NCBI RefSeq assembly: GCF_003597395.2
Contig: NC_133773.1
Location: forward strand, 78,461,043-78,525,042
Direction of reading: 5' to 3'
Source of the DNA: Chelonoidis abingdonii
Taxonomy: Eukaryota > Chordata > Testudines > Testudinidae
DNA length: 64,000 bases
Shown here in pieces: positions 35,065 through 47,290 of the stretch. Each line of letters starts with the position of its first letter. Within the stretch, counting starts at the first letter, position 1. The translations under genes and the position numbers were made by a program. The notes under the pieces were generated by a model. It was not told where the DNA came from. It was given only the letters and a program-made list of their open reading frames with translations, and did no database searches.

Positions 35065-36425
35065 GGGTTTCTTAGGACCTGGAGAACTTTAGATCAGTCA
35101 GCCTAACTTTGATACCTGGAAAGCTACTGGAACAAATTATTAAATCCTCAGTTTGCAAGGAGCTAAGTACAATAGGGTTATAAGGAATAGCCAACATGAA
35201 TTTGTCAAGAACAATTCATGCCAAACTAACCTAATTTCCCTCTTTAATAGGTTTGCTAGTCTAGTGGATCTGAGGGAAGCAGTAGACATGATATATCTTG
35301 ATTTTAATAAGGCTATCAACACAGTCCCACATTACATTCTCATAAGCAAACAAGTGAAATGTGGTCTAGATGAACTTACTACAAGGTGGGTGCACAACTA
35401 GTTGAAAGACTGTACTTAAAGAGTAGTTAACAATGGTTTGCTGTCACACTGGGAGGACATAGCCAAGTGGGGTCTGGCAGCGATCAGACATGGATTTGGT
35501 ACTAGTCAATATTTTCATTAATGACTTGGATAATGGAGTGGAGAGTATGCTTATAAAATTTGCAGATGATAGCAAGCAGGGGGAAAATGCAAGCACTTTG
35601 GAGGACAGGATTAGAATTCAAAATGACCTGGATAAATTGGAGAGTCGGTCTGAAATTGACAAGAAGAAATTCAATAAAGACTAATGCAAAGTATTTCATT
35701 TAGGAAGGAAAAATCAAATGCACAACTTCAAAATGGGGAATAATTGGCTAGATGGTAGTACTGCTGAAAAAGATCTCAAGGTTATAGAAGATCACAAATT
35801 GAATATGTCAATGTGATTCAGCTGTGAAAAAGGTGAATATTCTGGGCTGTGTAGTACCTAAGACACAGAAGGTAGTTGTCCCACTCTACTTGTCACTGAG
35901 GCCTCTGATGGAGTACTGTGTCCGATTCTAGGCCCAGTGCTCTAGGAAACAGGGGTAAATAAGGGAGTGTCCAGAGGAGAGAAACAATTTTTTTTCTTTT
36001 AAAAAGGTTTAGTAAACCTGATCTCTGAGGAAAGGTTAAAAATACTGGGAACCTTTAGTCTTCAGAAAAAAAAAGACTGAAGGAGAATCTGATCATAGTC
36101 TTCAAATATGTTCAGAACTATTAGAAAGAGGATGGTGATCAATTGTTCTCTATGATCACTGAAGATAGGACAAACACTAATGGGCTTAATCTGCATCAAG
36201 GGAGAATTAGGTTAGATATTAAGAAAAAAGTTCTAACTACAATGACTGTTAAGCACTGGAATAGGCTTCCAAGGGAATTCCTGCCACTGGAAGTTTTTAA
36301 AAACAGGATGGGCAAATACATGTCAAGGATGGTCTAGGTATCTTTGGCCCTGCCTCAGTGCATTGGGCTGGACATTATGATGACCTGAGGTTTCTTCTAG
36401 TCTTTCAGTTCTATGATTGTATGGA
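35065..36425 (+). mobile_element. CR1 LINE, 5'-truncated, sense
   Basis: Sense CR1 from within the reverse-transcriptase ORF to its 3' end. The 3' untranslated end includes 'ggatggtctaggtatctttg' (36328) and 'ttctagtctttcagttctatg' (36395), leading to a CR1-type terminus 'ttctatgattgtatgg'. The 5' truncation falls in the RT region, at the segment reading DLENFRSVSLT. The copy is more decayed than the antisense CR1 at 14664-16880. Confidence 0.85.
35075..36337 (+). pseudogene. CR1 ORF2 (reverse transcriptase) pseudogene
   Basis: Remnant of the CR1 reverse transcriptase. In order: FRSVSLTLIPGKLLEQIIKS (about 35093), NLISLFNRFASLVD (about 35230), MIYLDFNKAINTVPH (35290), [20 protein letters not shown] (about 35503) ending in an intact FADD box (35559-35570), [15 protein letters not shown] (about 35610), and the C-terminal GLNLHQGRIRLDIKKKV (36180) to FKNRMGKYMSRMV. 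Stops and frameshifts fall after 35401, after 35684 and between 35700 and 36140. Part of the RT palm is missing or scrambled after RWVHN (35400). Confidence 0.85.
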
Positions 36426-36449
36426 GCTTACTGTAAGCTCTAAATTGGA

Positions 36450-36525
36450 TGGAAAACTTTGTAATGGGTACTTCTCATGTGTTTACACAGTGCCTAACAC
36501 AATGGGGATATAATTTTAATTGCTG
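36450..36525 (-). repeat. Old amniote dispersed repeat, antisense fragment
   Basis: 'tgtttacacagtgcctaacacaatgggg' (as consecutive blocks) is the reverse complement of the 'ccattgtgctaggcactgt' motif found at 14112. Short and diverged. Confidence 0.45.
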
Positions 36526-37014
36526 TAAAGTGCAAAACAGCTAAGGCAGAGTAGGAATTTTAGTACTGTTTTCTTTCTGGTATATCTTCAATTTATTTTT
36601 ATGAAGAGAAGGGAGTAATTTTGACGGGCTGAAGACCCGCAATATGCCTCCTACCCCAACATTTGTTTCAGATAGTAAAATGCTGTTGTTTTGGGACTCT
36701 AAATGAACTAACAGACTGCTTCAAAGTTGTGTCATCTGCCATTTGATGACTGACATTAGAACCCCTTCTAGAATTATCATTGTGACATTTAATTTTCAGC
36801 CCAGTAGTAAATCATCTGAAATGAAAAATGTGAGCAGTAGTTTCTTCATAGATGTCAATGCCTAATAAGCTAAGGCTCAAATCCTGGGATTCAGTATACA
36901 GCCTTACTGGTAGCATGTGCATTAATGATCTCCTATTCAAGCTAATCTCCTATGGGCCTGAGTGTGGGAGAAGCAATATTTCTCCTTAGAGTTTCTGCAC
37001 AGCTATTCCATGGT
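36526..37014. other. No recognisable feature
   Basis: About 490 bases of unique-looking sequence between the CR1 3' region and an LTR-like repeat. Confidence 0.45.
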
Positions 37015-38158
37015 ATGATGGGTTCAGTCACAGAAACCCCTTGGGACTGTCACCTGATGCTGAAATTACCTCTGAGCCCATTTTCTCATACGGCTTAGGA
37101 TTCCAGAACCCTGTCTTGTTGAGCCAGACATGCTAGTCTGCTGCAACCTGGGCCCAGCTCTGAACCTTGCCCCCAAAGCTGTAGGCTTAACTGAAAACCA
37201 CACAGCAGGTTACCTATCTCTAGCACCCAGACACCCAGCTCTCAATGGGATCCAAACCCCATATGAATCTATTTTACTCTGTATAGAGTAAATTCATAAA
37301 TTGTCCGCCCTCTCTAACACTGATAGAAAGAGATGCACAGCTGTTTGCTCCCCCAGATATTAATACTTACTCTGGATTAATTAATAAACAAAAATGGTTT
37401 TATTAGGTATAAAAATAATATTTAAGTGGTTTCAAGTAATAACAGACAGAACAAAGTAAATTACCAAACAAAATAAAACAAAACACGCAAACCTAAGCCT
37501 AATACATCAAAAAACTGAATACAGGTAAAATCTCACCCTCAGATGTTCCAATAAGCTTCTTTCACAGACAAGACTCCTTCCTAGTCTGGACCCAATCCTT
37601 TCCCTGGTACAGTTCTTGTTAGTTCCAGCTCAGATGGTACCTAGGGGTTTTCTCATGATTGCATCCCCCTTTGTTCTGTTCCACCCCCTTTTATATCTTT
37701 GGCACAAGGTGGGAATCCTTTGTTTCTCTCTGGGTTCCCATCCTTCCTTCTACATGGAAAATCAGGTTTAAGATAGATTCCAGTATCAGGTGACATGCTC
37801 ACATGTTGTGTGAGAATTCATTACTCATTGGCTGGCACCTACATATACAGGAAGGCTTACAATTAAACAGAGCCATTTACAACCAATTGTCCTAGTTAAT
37901 GGGCACCATCAAGATTCCAAGTCACCATTAATGGCCCACACTTTGCATAGTTACTATAGGACTTCAGAGTAATACTTCATATTTCCAGCTTCAGATACAA
38001 GAATGATACATCCATACAAATAGGATGAACTCACTCAGTACATTATAAGCTTTGTAATAATACCTTACAAGAGACCTTTTGCATAAAGCATATTCCAGTT
38101 ACATTATATTCACACTCATTAGCATATTTCCATAAAACATATGGAGTGTAATGTCACA
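37015..38158 (-). mobile_element. LTR-like repeat, antisense, about 1.1 kb
   Basis: On the minus strand it begins 'tgtgacattacactcc' (38158 downwards), carries a TATA-like 'gatataaaagggggtgg' (about 37698-37682) and an 'aataaaa' polyadenylation-type signal (about 37404-37398), and ends near 'ctgtgactgaaccca'. The TATA box and signal are about 290 bases apart in the order of an LTR. I recognise the sequence as a turtle repeat. No gag or pol adjoins it, so it is probably a solo LTR. A clean target duplication was not found. Confidence 0.55.
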
Positions 38159-39684
38159 CGTGGTTCTCCCAAGAATGCAATAGCCTCCTGTTGCCTGCAC
38201 TCCTCTTGCAGAGAGCTGTGGCTGCTGGATGAGCAGAGATATAGATCCAGCAGACGACCCTCCTCAGGCCTACCATGCAGTGCTCCCAAAGATCCCTGCA
38301 CACTGTTTAAGCGGATATATGTGGTCTGCATGACCTCCAAATCCTATTTCTCTACAAGAATGGTATTACACTTGCTCATAATTGTATGAGGCACTTTGTA
38401 CTATGGAGAAGAGGGCAGATTTGCCCTCTGATAGGGTCTTTCAGGCCTTCTCTGCCCCCACCCCCCACTGAAGGCATCAATGCCCTGACATATCCTGCCC
38501 AAGGAAAACCCACTCAGACCAGGCTAACAACAAAACTTAGTCCTCCAGAGGCCTAGAATGCCCAGGAGGAGAGACTGCCCAAGTGGGAGCCAGCAGGCCA
38601 GTTAAGAAGGCTTGTCTGCGTCTTCTCAGGGCAGTGTGGGTTGAGACTGGGACAGAAAATGAGTGCCTTCCTGCTAGTCCAGAAAGACAGAGGCAGGTCA
38701 GGACCTTGCTTTCAAGTGCTGCAACTAAGTTCTTGTCTTTGAGGTTTGTTGGTTTGCTAAAGGCATGGGCAGACAAATTCTGAATTTTGCTATCCTTAGT
38801 TAAATGATTAGAGACTGACACCAAGATTACAGGTTGGGGCCACCTTGCTCTAAACAGGCAGCCATAACTTGTGGAGTAAAGCAGTTAGTGCTTGCAGCAC
38901 TATGCTTGGCTTCACAGAGGTGCTATGGAGCAGCCCCATATGTGATGTGCCCCCTTTCTTTGTTTCAGATGCAGGAAGAATACTTGAGATGCCATGTATC
39001 TCAACAAAGTTGAATATAAAGAAAATGATGGCTAAAACACTTTACTGAAAATCTCTGTATGCCTTGGCTTTATAGCTCAAGTCCTAGTTTCCAAAGTAAA
39101 AAAAAAATCTCCTCTGTAAAAATAGGGAAGAAGCTGAACTTGGTAACACTGCTGATTTGCAGCAAAATCAGAAACCTCATCCACTAATTTGCTTTCTGAT
39201 TCATGGTCATGCTTGGCAGGAGGTTTGTACATTTTGTAAAATGTACATCATAAATATGCATCCCAAACAAGACTAGGACTTACCAACTACACTGTTTTAC
39301 TGTAGAAAGTATTATCATTAAAAGTCCATGTGTGGCTTGCTCTGTACTGAAAGCCATTGAGTTAAAAGGAGATTTTTTTTTTTCTTTCAAGTGCTTCCCC
39401 AACAGCTGTCACAGAATATGTAAGCATGTAAAAGATAAGTAGGCTTAAATTTTCTGATTAATACCATCACTTATTTAAAAATGTGTATAACTTGTAAGTA
39501 GCAAGCATTGGTACTCAGTCTGCAAGGGAAAAGCTCTCTGGAAGCACTTCCCCTAATTGTAAGACAGTATCGTTACTAGAGCCCACCAGGACAAAATTTC
39601 ATCCTGTTCCCTGTCAGGATGAAACATTTCAACATCTTTTGTGGAAGAAGAGGGATAAAGAGAGCCAGACAACCCCCAGAACAG
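38159..39684. other. No gene recognised
   Basis: About 1.5 kb. The block 38400-38830 is less AT-rich and has frames on both strands (38537-38824 minus; 38583-38783 plus), but none shows a domain, a splice context or a codon pattern I can defend. Confidence 0.45.
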
Positions 39685-39995
39685 GAAGTAGCCCAGCTGT
39701 TTAGGGTGCTCTCCTGGGATATGGGAGAACAAGATTCAAATCCCTGCTCCAAATGAGTCAGAATAGGAGCTTGAATCTTGTTCTCTCTCATCTTCTATGA
39801 GTGCCCTAACACCAGTCATTTTCTTTCAATGTCTCCCGTGGGAGCTGTTCCACTTTGTATAAATTAAACTATCAGTGGACTAGAGACAAAGAGACTGACT
39901 GACTGATTTTAAAGGCCCTTGGTTGGGGTGCTTATGTTCAGAGTTTTGATTCATGTTCAAGTACCTACATTTCCTACATCTAAGATGAGTGCCCT
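39685..39995 (+). repeat. SINE-like unit with tRNA-type A and B boxes, first copy
   Basis: 'tagcccagctgt' (39689-39700) matches an RNA polymerase III A box and 'gattcaaatcc' (39733-39743) a B box, 33 bases apart, with 'tgggatatgggaga' between them. A tail segment with 'gctgttccactttgtataaa' (39844-39863) follows. Next comes a weaker second tRNA-like stretch (39905-39970). The same order recurs at 40975-41265. This is an internal promoter of a retroposon, not a functional tRNA: there is no cloverleaf fit. Confidence 0.55.
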
Positions 39996-40974
39996 AAATG
40001 CTGGGAGGCTGTTTGTTCTGGGATCTCTTGCTGTTTCTCTTATTTTGACCAGGAAATCTTCCTAATTAAAATGGATACATTCCTGTGAAAAGTTTTGGTT
40101 TTGATGAATCAGCATTTTTCAATGACAAACTGTTTAGTTGAAAAATTTCTGACCAGTTCTAATTTTTGCTGCTCAGTGTTCTAAGTTACAGCATCCTCAC
40201 ATATGTGATATACTGTAATATAAGGGCCTGTAACTAGGAGTGATTGAATAACATAAAGTAGAAATTTTCCATGAATATCAGGAAAATTTTCCTTACAATG
40301 GAATCTTCTTAGCTATATATGTTTGTACCTTAAGGCCTGATCCTGTTGCCACAGAAGTTGGTGGTTGGTGGGAGCAAGATTGGGCCCTTGTCCATTGATT
40401 GTATGATTCTATACTTTTCCAGATAAGTGTTCTGTTTAGAGGAATATTGGATAAAGCTAAGTAAAAATACTCAAATAAAAATATTATATTTTAGAGTTTT
40501 TCTCTTTTTGAAAATGTGTGTGCGTGGGGGGGGAGCCTAATTTCTGCACAGCAGTTTTTATGTTTGTGCAATGGAATAAGCCAAGGAAAGATTTAACTAC
40601 AGATAAACATGTCAAAGGGAACTTTGTCATTTTGAGGGGGAAAACTGGAGGATAAAAGGCTGTTTGCTGCCATATTTTTTATCAAGATAATTATTTATGT
40701 AGTCAGCAACAATTATCACAAATCCTGGATAAATCTTAGGAAAGAAGGAAGTTCATCTCTTAGAGAGCCCGGTAAAATTTTTCATTCAAAACTGTTTGCC
40801 AGAGAATGCAGATTCAGTTCAACTTGAAATGCTTTGTGAATTCAGGGTGAGTTTGACAAATTGTTTCGGTCACCCCCCAAAAAAATTCAAAAGTGAAAAG
40901 TTTCAACTTTTTAGACTAGACCCATAGGGAAATTTTAGCTGCCATTCACGAAATAGAGAAGGAGGAGGCCCTTG
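39996..40974. other. No recognisable feature apart from old repeat phrases
   Basis: About 980 bases. 'taaggcctgatcctgttgcc' with 'agattgggccctt' (40331-40390) is a degenerate dispersed repeat. Otherwise nothing. Confidence 0.4.
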
Positions 40975-41265
40975 ACACACTTATATCCAGTAACCCTGGG
41001 GTTAGGATGCTTATGTGGGAGATCCAGGTTTGAGTCTCTGATCTTGAATCTTCCCCTTCCATGTGAGTTGCGTAACTACCAGTCTATAGACTATTCTGGG
41101 GTGGAGCTATCTCACATTTTCCTTTTTGAAGCTGTTTCACTTTGTATAAAATATTTGAGTAGTCATCCGGCAAGAGAGAAAATGACTCTATAGCTTAATG
41201 TTTAGGGCACTCACAAGGAGGGAAATACCACATTCAAATTATTGTCCTGCTGAATATTAATTTTT
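40975..41265 (+). repeat. SINE-like unit with tRNA-type boxes, second copy
   Basis: A first tRNA-like part with 'gggttaggatgcttatgtgg' (40999) and B-box-like 'ggtttgagtctc' (41028-41039) is followed by 'gctgtttcactttgtataaa' (41131-41150), 19 of 20 identical to the tail at 39844. A second part follows with A-box-like 'tagcttaatgtt' (41191-41202) and B-box-like 'cattcaaatta' (41230-41240). The repeated order suggests a dimeric SINE. Diverged and not functional. Confidence 0.5.
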
Positions 41266-42639
41266 GTCTTTGTGTGTCATTCACTCTTTTTTTCTTAACT
41301 TTCATATGACAAAAATAGTTTTAATTTTTTTTTTCCTGAGGAGAAATCCGTTCTAGGTTTTCAAAATCATACAGAAAAGGTCAAAGGAAAAAAGTCACAA
41401 TGCAGTCAGAGGCTATTGAAGCCATGGACACAGAAATATTATGAGAAGTATTCACCACTAAATAGTTCTTGCATGAAATAGGGAGAGACCAGCATCTGTA
41501 GAACCTGGGGGTTATGGTCTGATGCTAGTCTTAATAGCTTCAAATCCCAAACTGTATTCCTCTTCTACAAATGATGGAAAAGAGTAACCTAAGTATAGAA
41601 TTTGCCATTAACACCTCCACCCGGTGTGTTTGTCAGAACTGTTGGAGGTACCTTTCTCTCTAATTTTGAATGTGGTTCTGGAGCCCAAACTATAAGTATT
41701 TTCTCTTTTAAACATGAGATTAGTGCGGCATGACTACGTCTAAATCCAGTGGACTCAGTTCTCAATAGAATTCTTAGGACCAGTATTCTTCCATAATGTG
41801 TAGAAACAACCTTGTATGCATTAACTTACTAAAGTGTTGATCTAGGACTGCATACACAAAGCTGTCATGACATCATGGATCAGGGAAGACTTTCTACTCT
41901 CTTTCTGGAATAGTAGAATGGGTGAATGAATGAGTGGAGCAGAAAAGAAGGAAGTGGAGACGAGTCTTTTTTTGCAGTCTCCCAATTTTGGGATTGGTAA
42001 TCCATTGACCCAGTCTTCAGCACCCTTTAGATCAGACTAGTAGTTTATTAGCTAATTAGAAGTAGTCCAGGGACCAGCAACAAAAATGAACAGGGATAGA
42101 AAGGATTGTTGTGTGAGAAAAGATAAGAGTAGGATTTTCAAAACCACTCAGCACTTGCCTAATTGAAGACCATGGCAGTCTTGCTGTTGATATGAATGGG
42201 ACCAGAGTTAAAATAGTACTCATTCTGGATGCTCTGAATAGTTGTTTTTCATTTTATTATTGTGTTCTCCATCTTTCTGACTATTTTTTTCCCTTAGCTC
42301 AGGACATTTTTACTTTTCTTTAATTCCTGTTTTTCATTAATTTCTTTTTCTTAACACTCTTCCCCCATTTCCATAAAATAAGGAAAGAAGAGGCTGAAGC
42401 CCAATTGACTAGTCTAATCCATTCCTCTGGTGGAATATGGCCACTTTATAACTTATTTTTTCTAGAGTTTTATTCAGGAGCTTCCAGAGTCAGGTTCCCT
42501 ATATTTTCTTAAAAGATGGCTCAAGCCAGAATGTGGAACAATTTAAAAGATGGAAGTTCTATATATGAAACAGAAAATTACATGGGCCTCTTTTAGGACT
42601 ATGTTGGGTTGCAAACTCATGGAAAAATGTGATGTCTGC
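41266..42639. other. No gene recognised
   Basis: About 1.4 kb of AT-rich sequence. The phrase 'gattttcaaaaccactcagc' near 42133 belongs to the old dispersed repeats. Nothing else. Confidence 0.45.
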
Positions 42640-42990
42640 CATTGTTCCCTGTATCTTGTTTGGTGATACTGCTTTCCAGGTTTGGCCCTCTCACTGTGTG
42701 CATGTTTCTCATAATTTTACTATTTCACATTTTTTTTCATCATATGCCCATACTCATAATTGAGCCAAATTTCTTTGTCTTTCCTCCTACTCTTCAGTTT
42801 TTCCCCTTAACTCCATTTCATCTGCCTTTTTATCCTACTCATTTTATTTACTTTTCCTACTCCTGCTCCTGATATCAGTGCTTTCTTCTCCTCCTCTCTT
42901 CTCTATTTTTCACCCATTTCCCTCTTCTACTTCTCTTTGTCTTTGTTATATTCTCTCTCCCTTGCACTGTCTTCAAATTCTCTAATCTCC
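42640..42990. repeat. Pyrimidine-rich low-complexity tract
   Basis: The plus strand is dominated by T and C, most strongly from 42780 to 42960 ('tcttctcctcctctcttctc' and similar). The 76-codon frame at 42642-42872 is a by-product of this composition (mostly Phe, Pro, Ser, Leu) and is not supported as a gene. Confidence 0.7.
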
Positions 42991-44990
42991 TGTATCATTC
43001 ATAATGTTGGAGATCTCTGAAAATGGAGACAAATCAGAATATCAAAATACTTACTTTACTTGGGGGACTCATTCTGGAGTTAGCAGAATCCACCTATTAA
43101 TTCAGTTCAGACACTATGTATCCTTTTTCTCTGTATTTTTAAAAAATAAATGAGTTCCCAGTAGAACAGTGAAGCCATGGGAGAAATCCTATGTTCTAGT
43201 TCTCTTGTAAAATACATACTGAATATTCTCAAGCATATGAGAGAGGGAGAGCTCAGTTAAAGTCAACTGAGAAATTTCCAAGACCAAAAAAAAAAACCCC
43301 AACCCCAAAAAACACTTCAAATTTCTATTGCTGTTATGCGCTCCTAAATGATTTCTTGACTGGTCGCACTCTCGGAGAAAACAAATGTACCAATTAAATA
43401 AATACTGATTTGGCAGTGTTCAGCTTTCACTTTCATCCAGTTCTACCTGGAGAATAGTAATGAATTCACAAGCTCTTCTAAGCACATCTAAAGAGGCTTG
43501 TTTGGCAATCTTCATTCTCTTGAGCAGCTTTAGGCAGCTGTAGTTCTCATTGGCTAATATGTTTTACTAAAATCTTTGCTATGTCCTTAAGTATTACTTG
43601 TATCTCTACAGCTTGAATCATTTGTGTTCTTGTTTCCTCTATAGAGTGATACATGTGGCCTCTCCACTATGTAAAAACTTACGAATTGTCACTTCATTGT
43701 ATGCAATTTTGCATTTGAAAGGTATATTTTCATAAGTAACCCTCACAAAACCCTCACGACAGCAACAAGCAGCTGAAAATCACAGTTCTCTGAGTTGCTT
43801 GTCTATGGGAATTGGAAGAGGTAATAAAATTTGTCCAGTAGACTAAGGATATTCAACCAAGTAAACTTAAGAAGCTGTCAGTGTCCTGTTGGCTATATAA
43901 CTTCAGTGGATTTCCTCTCAGTTGTTCTGTGTATTGATTGATCTTTTGCTTTTACCCTGCTAGCCTTTTTATTTTTGTAAATAATATTTAGTGTTTTGTA
44001 ATCCAGACAGAATTATTAGTGAGAGAGAACATAAAAATCTATGCCTCTAACTTTCTATGTAGTTCTGAATTTATTTACAAAGCCTGAACTAATGTCCCTT
44101 TACTGTTTTAATACAACGTTGCTTTATGTTCCTAAGACTTGATGTAGGACGTGTAACTATTGGTAGCTTGCCATTTTTATTTTTGTCAGTCCAGTAAAAG
44201 ACATTATCAGCTAATGTTGCATTTTAGGTAGTAAACTCTTTTGAAGAGATTATAAACTTTTGTCACTGTTTAGTCCCTGATTGCTCCCTCTGTATGCTGC
44301 CACAGTACAAATAATAAATAATAATTTCTAGTTAGTGTTATCTGCATGAATTGATGATTTTGAACATAATTGTCAGTGCTTGGGTAGCACAGTAGTGAGA
44401 TGTTTTTATATGGAATATATCAGATCTATTTTCTTATAGGTCCTGATTCAAACCTCATTGAAGTCAATAGGTTTCTTTTCACTAGCTTTGATGGGCTTTG
44501 GATCAAGCCTATATTATCACTGTGGTACCTGAGCATCTGCTGTCAGATCATTGTTCTAAGAGTTTATTTGGTTTCCACCTGAATCTGACAGCTTCCTGAA
44601 TCTTGGGATTTCATTTTACGTTGGTTTCCATTCTATAATACTTAGGTGTACTTTGGTATATTTATATCAAACAGATTTTTGCAGTCATTCAAAATGTATG
44701 GTTTTATTGTTCAATTCAACTAAATCCACTTGTGGATTAAGATATTTTAGGAAGGTAAGATTCCAATAACATTAGTCTGATCAGAAACTGCCAGTTTTCC
44801 CAAATGCCTCTGTCAATACTTCTCACATGAAACACTGCAGCTATTCCACTTATTGGCTATATACTTTTTAAAGATGGAAATCAATCAGGCCAAATTGGGT
44901 GGTGGGGATATATTTTTTTATTTATTTATTTTATGTGGCCAAATGCCTATGTAGGTTTGAGGTGAGGTCAAAATTTCCAGTGGTGAATAA
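42991..44990. other. Unique AT-rich DNA
   Basis: About 2 kb with no recognisable gene or element. A short degenerate repeat phrase with 'cattgaagtcaatagg' occurs near 44455. Confidence 0.45.
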
Positions 44991-45730
44991 GCAATTGACC
45001 GCCCTGCACTTTTAAACAGGGGTGTTTTTTTGGCTTGTCTGGCTGAGTGAAGGGAACAGTGCTTTTTAGCAGGGGAGTAGGGAGGGAGGATAAAAACTGC
45101 TGCAAAAGGGGCAGAGTGGTAGCTAACTCACCCCCTGGGAATGCAGGGTTTGAAAAAGGAGCAGAAAGATGCCTGACTCCTTCCTTTTTACACAGACCAA
45201 GGCTGCTCCAGGCAGACACAGAACAGTGACAGCGGGGAGGATCGGGGGAGGATTACCGTACTTCTCCCTTTCCCCTGGTTCAGGCGGGGCGAAGCAGGCA
45301 TAGAGTGAATTCACAAAGGGAGGTGCAGATGAGTAGTGAAGTGGCTTGGAGCCAGATTCTATCCCTAGGTATACAGATGAGGACAGGGAGGGGGAGTATG
45401 GCCTCCTCTTACAGCAGCTGTGCAATGCACAGAGCGGAGGTTTAGGGAACAGGGTTTCTGGTCTTACCTGCTGTGGGCAGAAGACAGCACGGGGGTGGAA
45501 TTTTGCTTCTCCCTCCCAGTTAGTGTCCATGGGACAGGGAACTGGGGAGGAATCAAACCCTGCATAAGATGGGCATTATCCTTGCAACAAAATCGAGAGG
45601 CTGGGGAAGCCTGGGATAGTGCCTTTCATTACCAAGGGCAGCCTATCAGGCTTGGGAAAGGGAGGCTCAAGGTGAAGCACTCACCTAGGCAAGTGAGCTA
45701 GCTGCATTTCATGGTGGGACAGTCAGCCGG
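44991..45730. other. GC-richer block, unrecognised
   Basis: Composition shifts upward in G+C and purine on the plus strand. Frames at 45123-45530 (minus, 135 codons) and 45420-45701 (plus) overlap each other and have no recognisable domain. This may be the 5' part of the repeat that continues to 47960, or an unrelated unique block. Confidence 0.35.
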
Positions 45731-46298
45731 GATTTGATACAAGTAATCAGGATTATTGCATCTGAGATTGTTTCCACAGTTTTGCAGGCTGTACAAGGTG
45801 TAATGGTTCGCCTAGATCTAGGACATTCCACTCAGGTGACTGCAGGAGACGAGGCAGACACTGAGGGCAGAGGTGGGTTAAATCAACAATGAGTAAAGGT
45901 TCTCAATTGCAGAGGTGTTTGGTTCTGCTTTGGGGAGAGATACTAGAGGTAGTTTAGGGTCCCATACCACAATGATGTAGCAAAGGTGGGGATTTCGGGC
46001 ACTAGTGTTTCCTCTGAGACTTTAGCCCCAAAAAAACAAATAAACAAAACCCACGATGAGGTATCAGATGGGTCAGCCAGAAACTGTCTCAGTTTGTCGG
46101 GGAGGTGGGGTCCTTAATCCCTGTAAGCAGATGCAGGGTATTTGCAAGGCTGATACAGGCTAACTGTAAGTTCCTCCCGCATGGGGACAACCATGGGACA
46201 GGTGTCGTGCTAAGGCTGAATTCATTAGCTATGCTTTGTTACAGCCAAAGCTTACCCAGAGAGAAGCCTTCCCTTGTTAGATATATAAATATATTTGC

Positions 46299-46422
46299 GT
46301 GGGCATGCAATACATTCAATGGCATACCTCTAATCACAGCAGTTGCTGTTGCAGCATCGGGTGGGTATGCAATACATTCACAGGCATACATTTCTTTATA
46401 GCAGGGGTTTTTACAGCATCTG
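46299..46422 (+). repeat. 62-bp imperfect tandem duplication
   Basis: Units 46299-46360 and 46361-46422 begin 'gtgggcatgcaatacattca' and 'gtgggtatgcaatacattca' and both run through 'ggcatac' to 'cagcatc'. A partial third start ('cattcaggaatgcatgcaaa') follows. Internal divergence shows that the duplication is old. The overlapping short frames translate the repeat and are not genes. Confidence 0.75.
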
Positions 46423-46810
46423 TACATTCAGGAATGCATGCAAACATGTTTTCGGTCTCATACAGCACATTCCTGCCACAATGGTGAGGGGAAGTATAAG
46501 ACACAAGGTAGAACAAATGCTACCTGAAGGTAGGTCCTGTTTGAACAGGGCATGGGTGACAGAAGGCAGATTGGTGCAAGGGACCAGCTTCAAGCATTGG
46601 AATGGGCAAAGGCCTCCCATGGGACTAACCCAGCAAAGTCAATGGGTGGTTTAATTGGGCTTCTTATCCCCTTTATGTACAATAATAATAATTAAAGTCA
46701 GGGGTGAGGTTTGACCACATTGTTAAGACAGCTGTGTTAGTCTACATCAGCAAAATGAACGAGGAGTCCTTGTGGCACCTTAGACTAATAAATTCATTTG
46801 AGCATAAGCT

Positions 46811-46838
46811 TTTGTGGGCTAAGACCCACTTCACTGGA
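46811..46838 (-). ncRNA. Decayed hammerhead-type core of the Penelope-like element
   Basis: On the minus strand: a box-one remnant 'ccagtgaag', a stem of 5 bp (46814-46818 with 46825-46829, loop of 6), then 'aaaagc' where 'gaaagc' is expected. Both catalytic boxes carry substitutions (box one scrambled, GAAA read as AAAA), so the motif is recognisable by position but should not cleave. Confidence 0.5.
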
Positions 46839-47039
46839 TGCATGCAGTTGAAAATACAGTAGGAAGATATATATACAAAGAACATGAAAAATGGATGTTG
46901 CCATACCAACTGTAACGAGTAATTAATTAAGGTGAGCTGTTAGGTGAGCTATTATCAGGAGAAAAAAAACTTTTGTAGTGATAATCAGGATGGTCCATTT
47001 CCAACAGTTGACAAGAAGGTGTGAGTAACAGTAGGGGGA

Positions 47040-47290
47040 AAAGGAATAAATGGACACACATCAGACATCAAGAATTATAACATTTAAAAACCAGTTGGAG
47101 AACACTTCAATCTCACTGGTCACTCAATTACAGACCTCAAAGTCGCAATACTCCAACAAAAAAAATCCCTCAAAAACAGACTCAATGAGAAACTGCAGAA
47201 TTAGAATTAATTTGCAAACTAGACACCATTAAATTAGGCTTGAATAAAGACTGGAAGTGGATGGGTCATTACACAAAGTAAAAATTGTTT
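47040..47290 (+). pseudogene. Penelope-like ORF, C-terminal remnant
   Basis: Fragment of the 3' end of the Penelope reverse transcriptase/endonuclease ORF, in plus orientation because of the 5' inversion. The reading frame contains FKNQLENTSISL and then shifts. The region ends with a tryptophan-rich stretch ('tggaagtggatgggtcatta') that I recall as the terminus of the turtle Penelope ORF. The reverse-transcriptase core is absent. Dead and 5'-truncated. Confidence 0.55.

Noticed and set aside
39689..39743. Possible tRNA gene (A and B boxes present)
   Set aside because: The flanking sequence does not fold as a cloverleaf with paired acceptor stems, and the unit recurs with a shared tail, so it is a SINE-type promoter.
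42642..42872. Hydrophobic 76-codon frame resembling a membrane protein
   Set aside because: It is a direct product of a pyrimidine-rich tract (Phe, Leu, Ser, Pro codons).
45123..45530. 135-codon antisense frame in a GC-richer block
   Set aside because: No recognisable domain, overlapped by plus-strand frames of similar length, and adjacent to repeat sequence. A chance frame is more likely than a gene.
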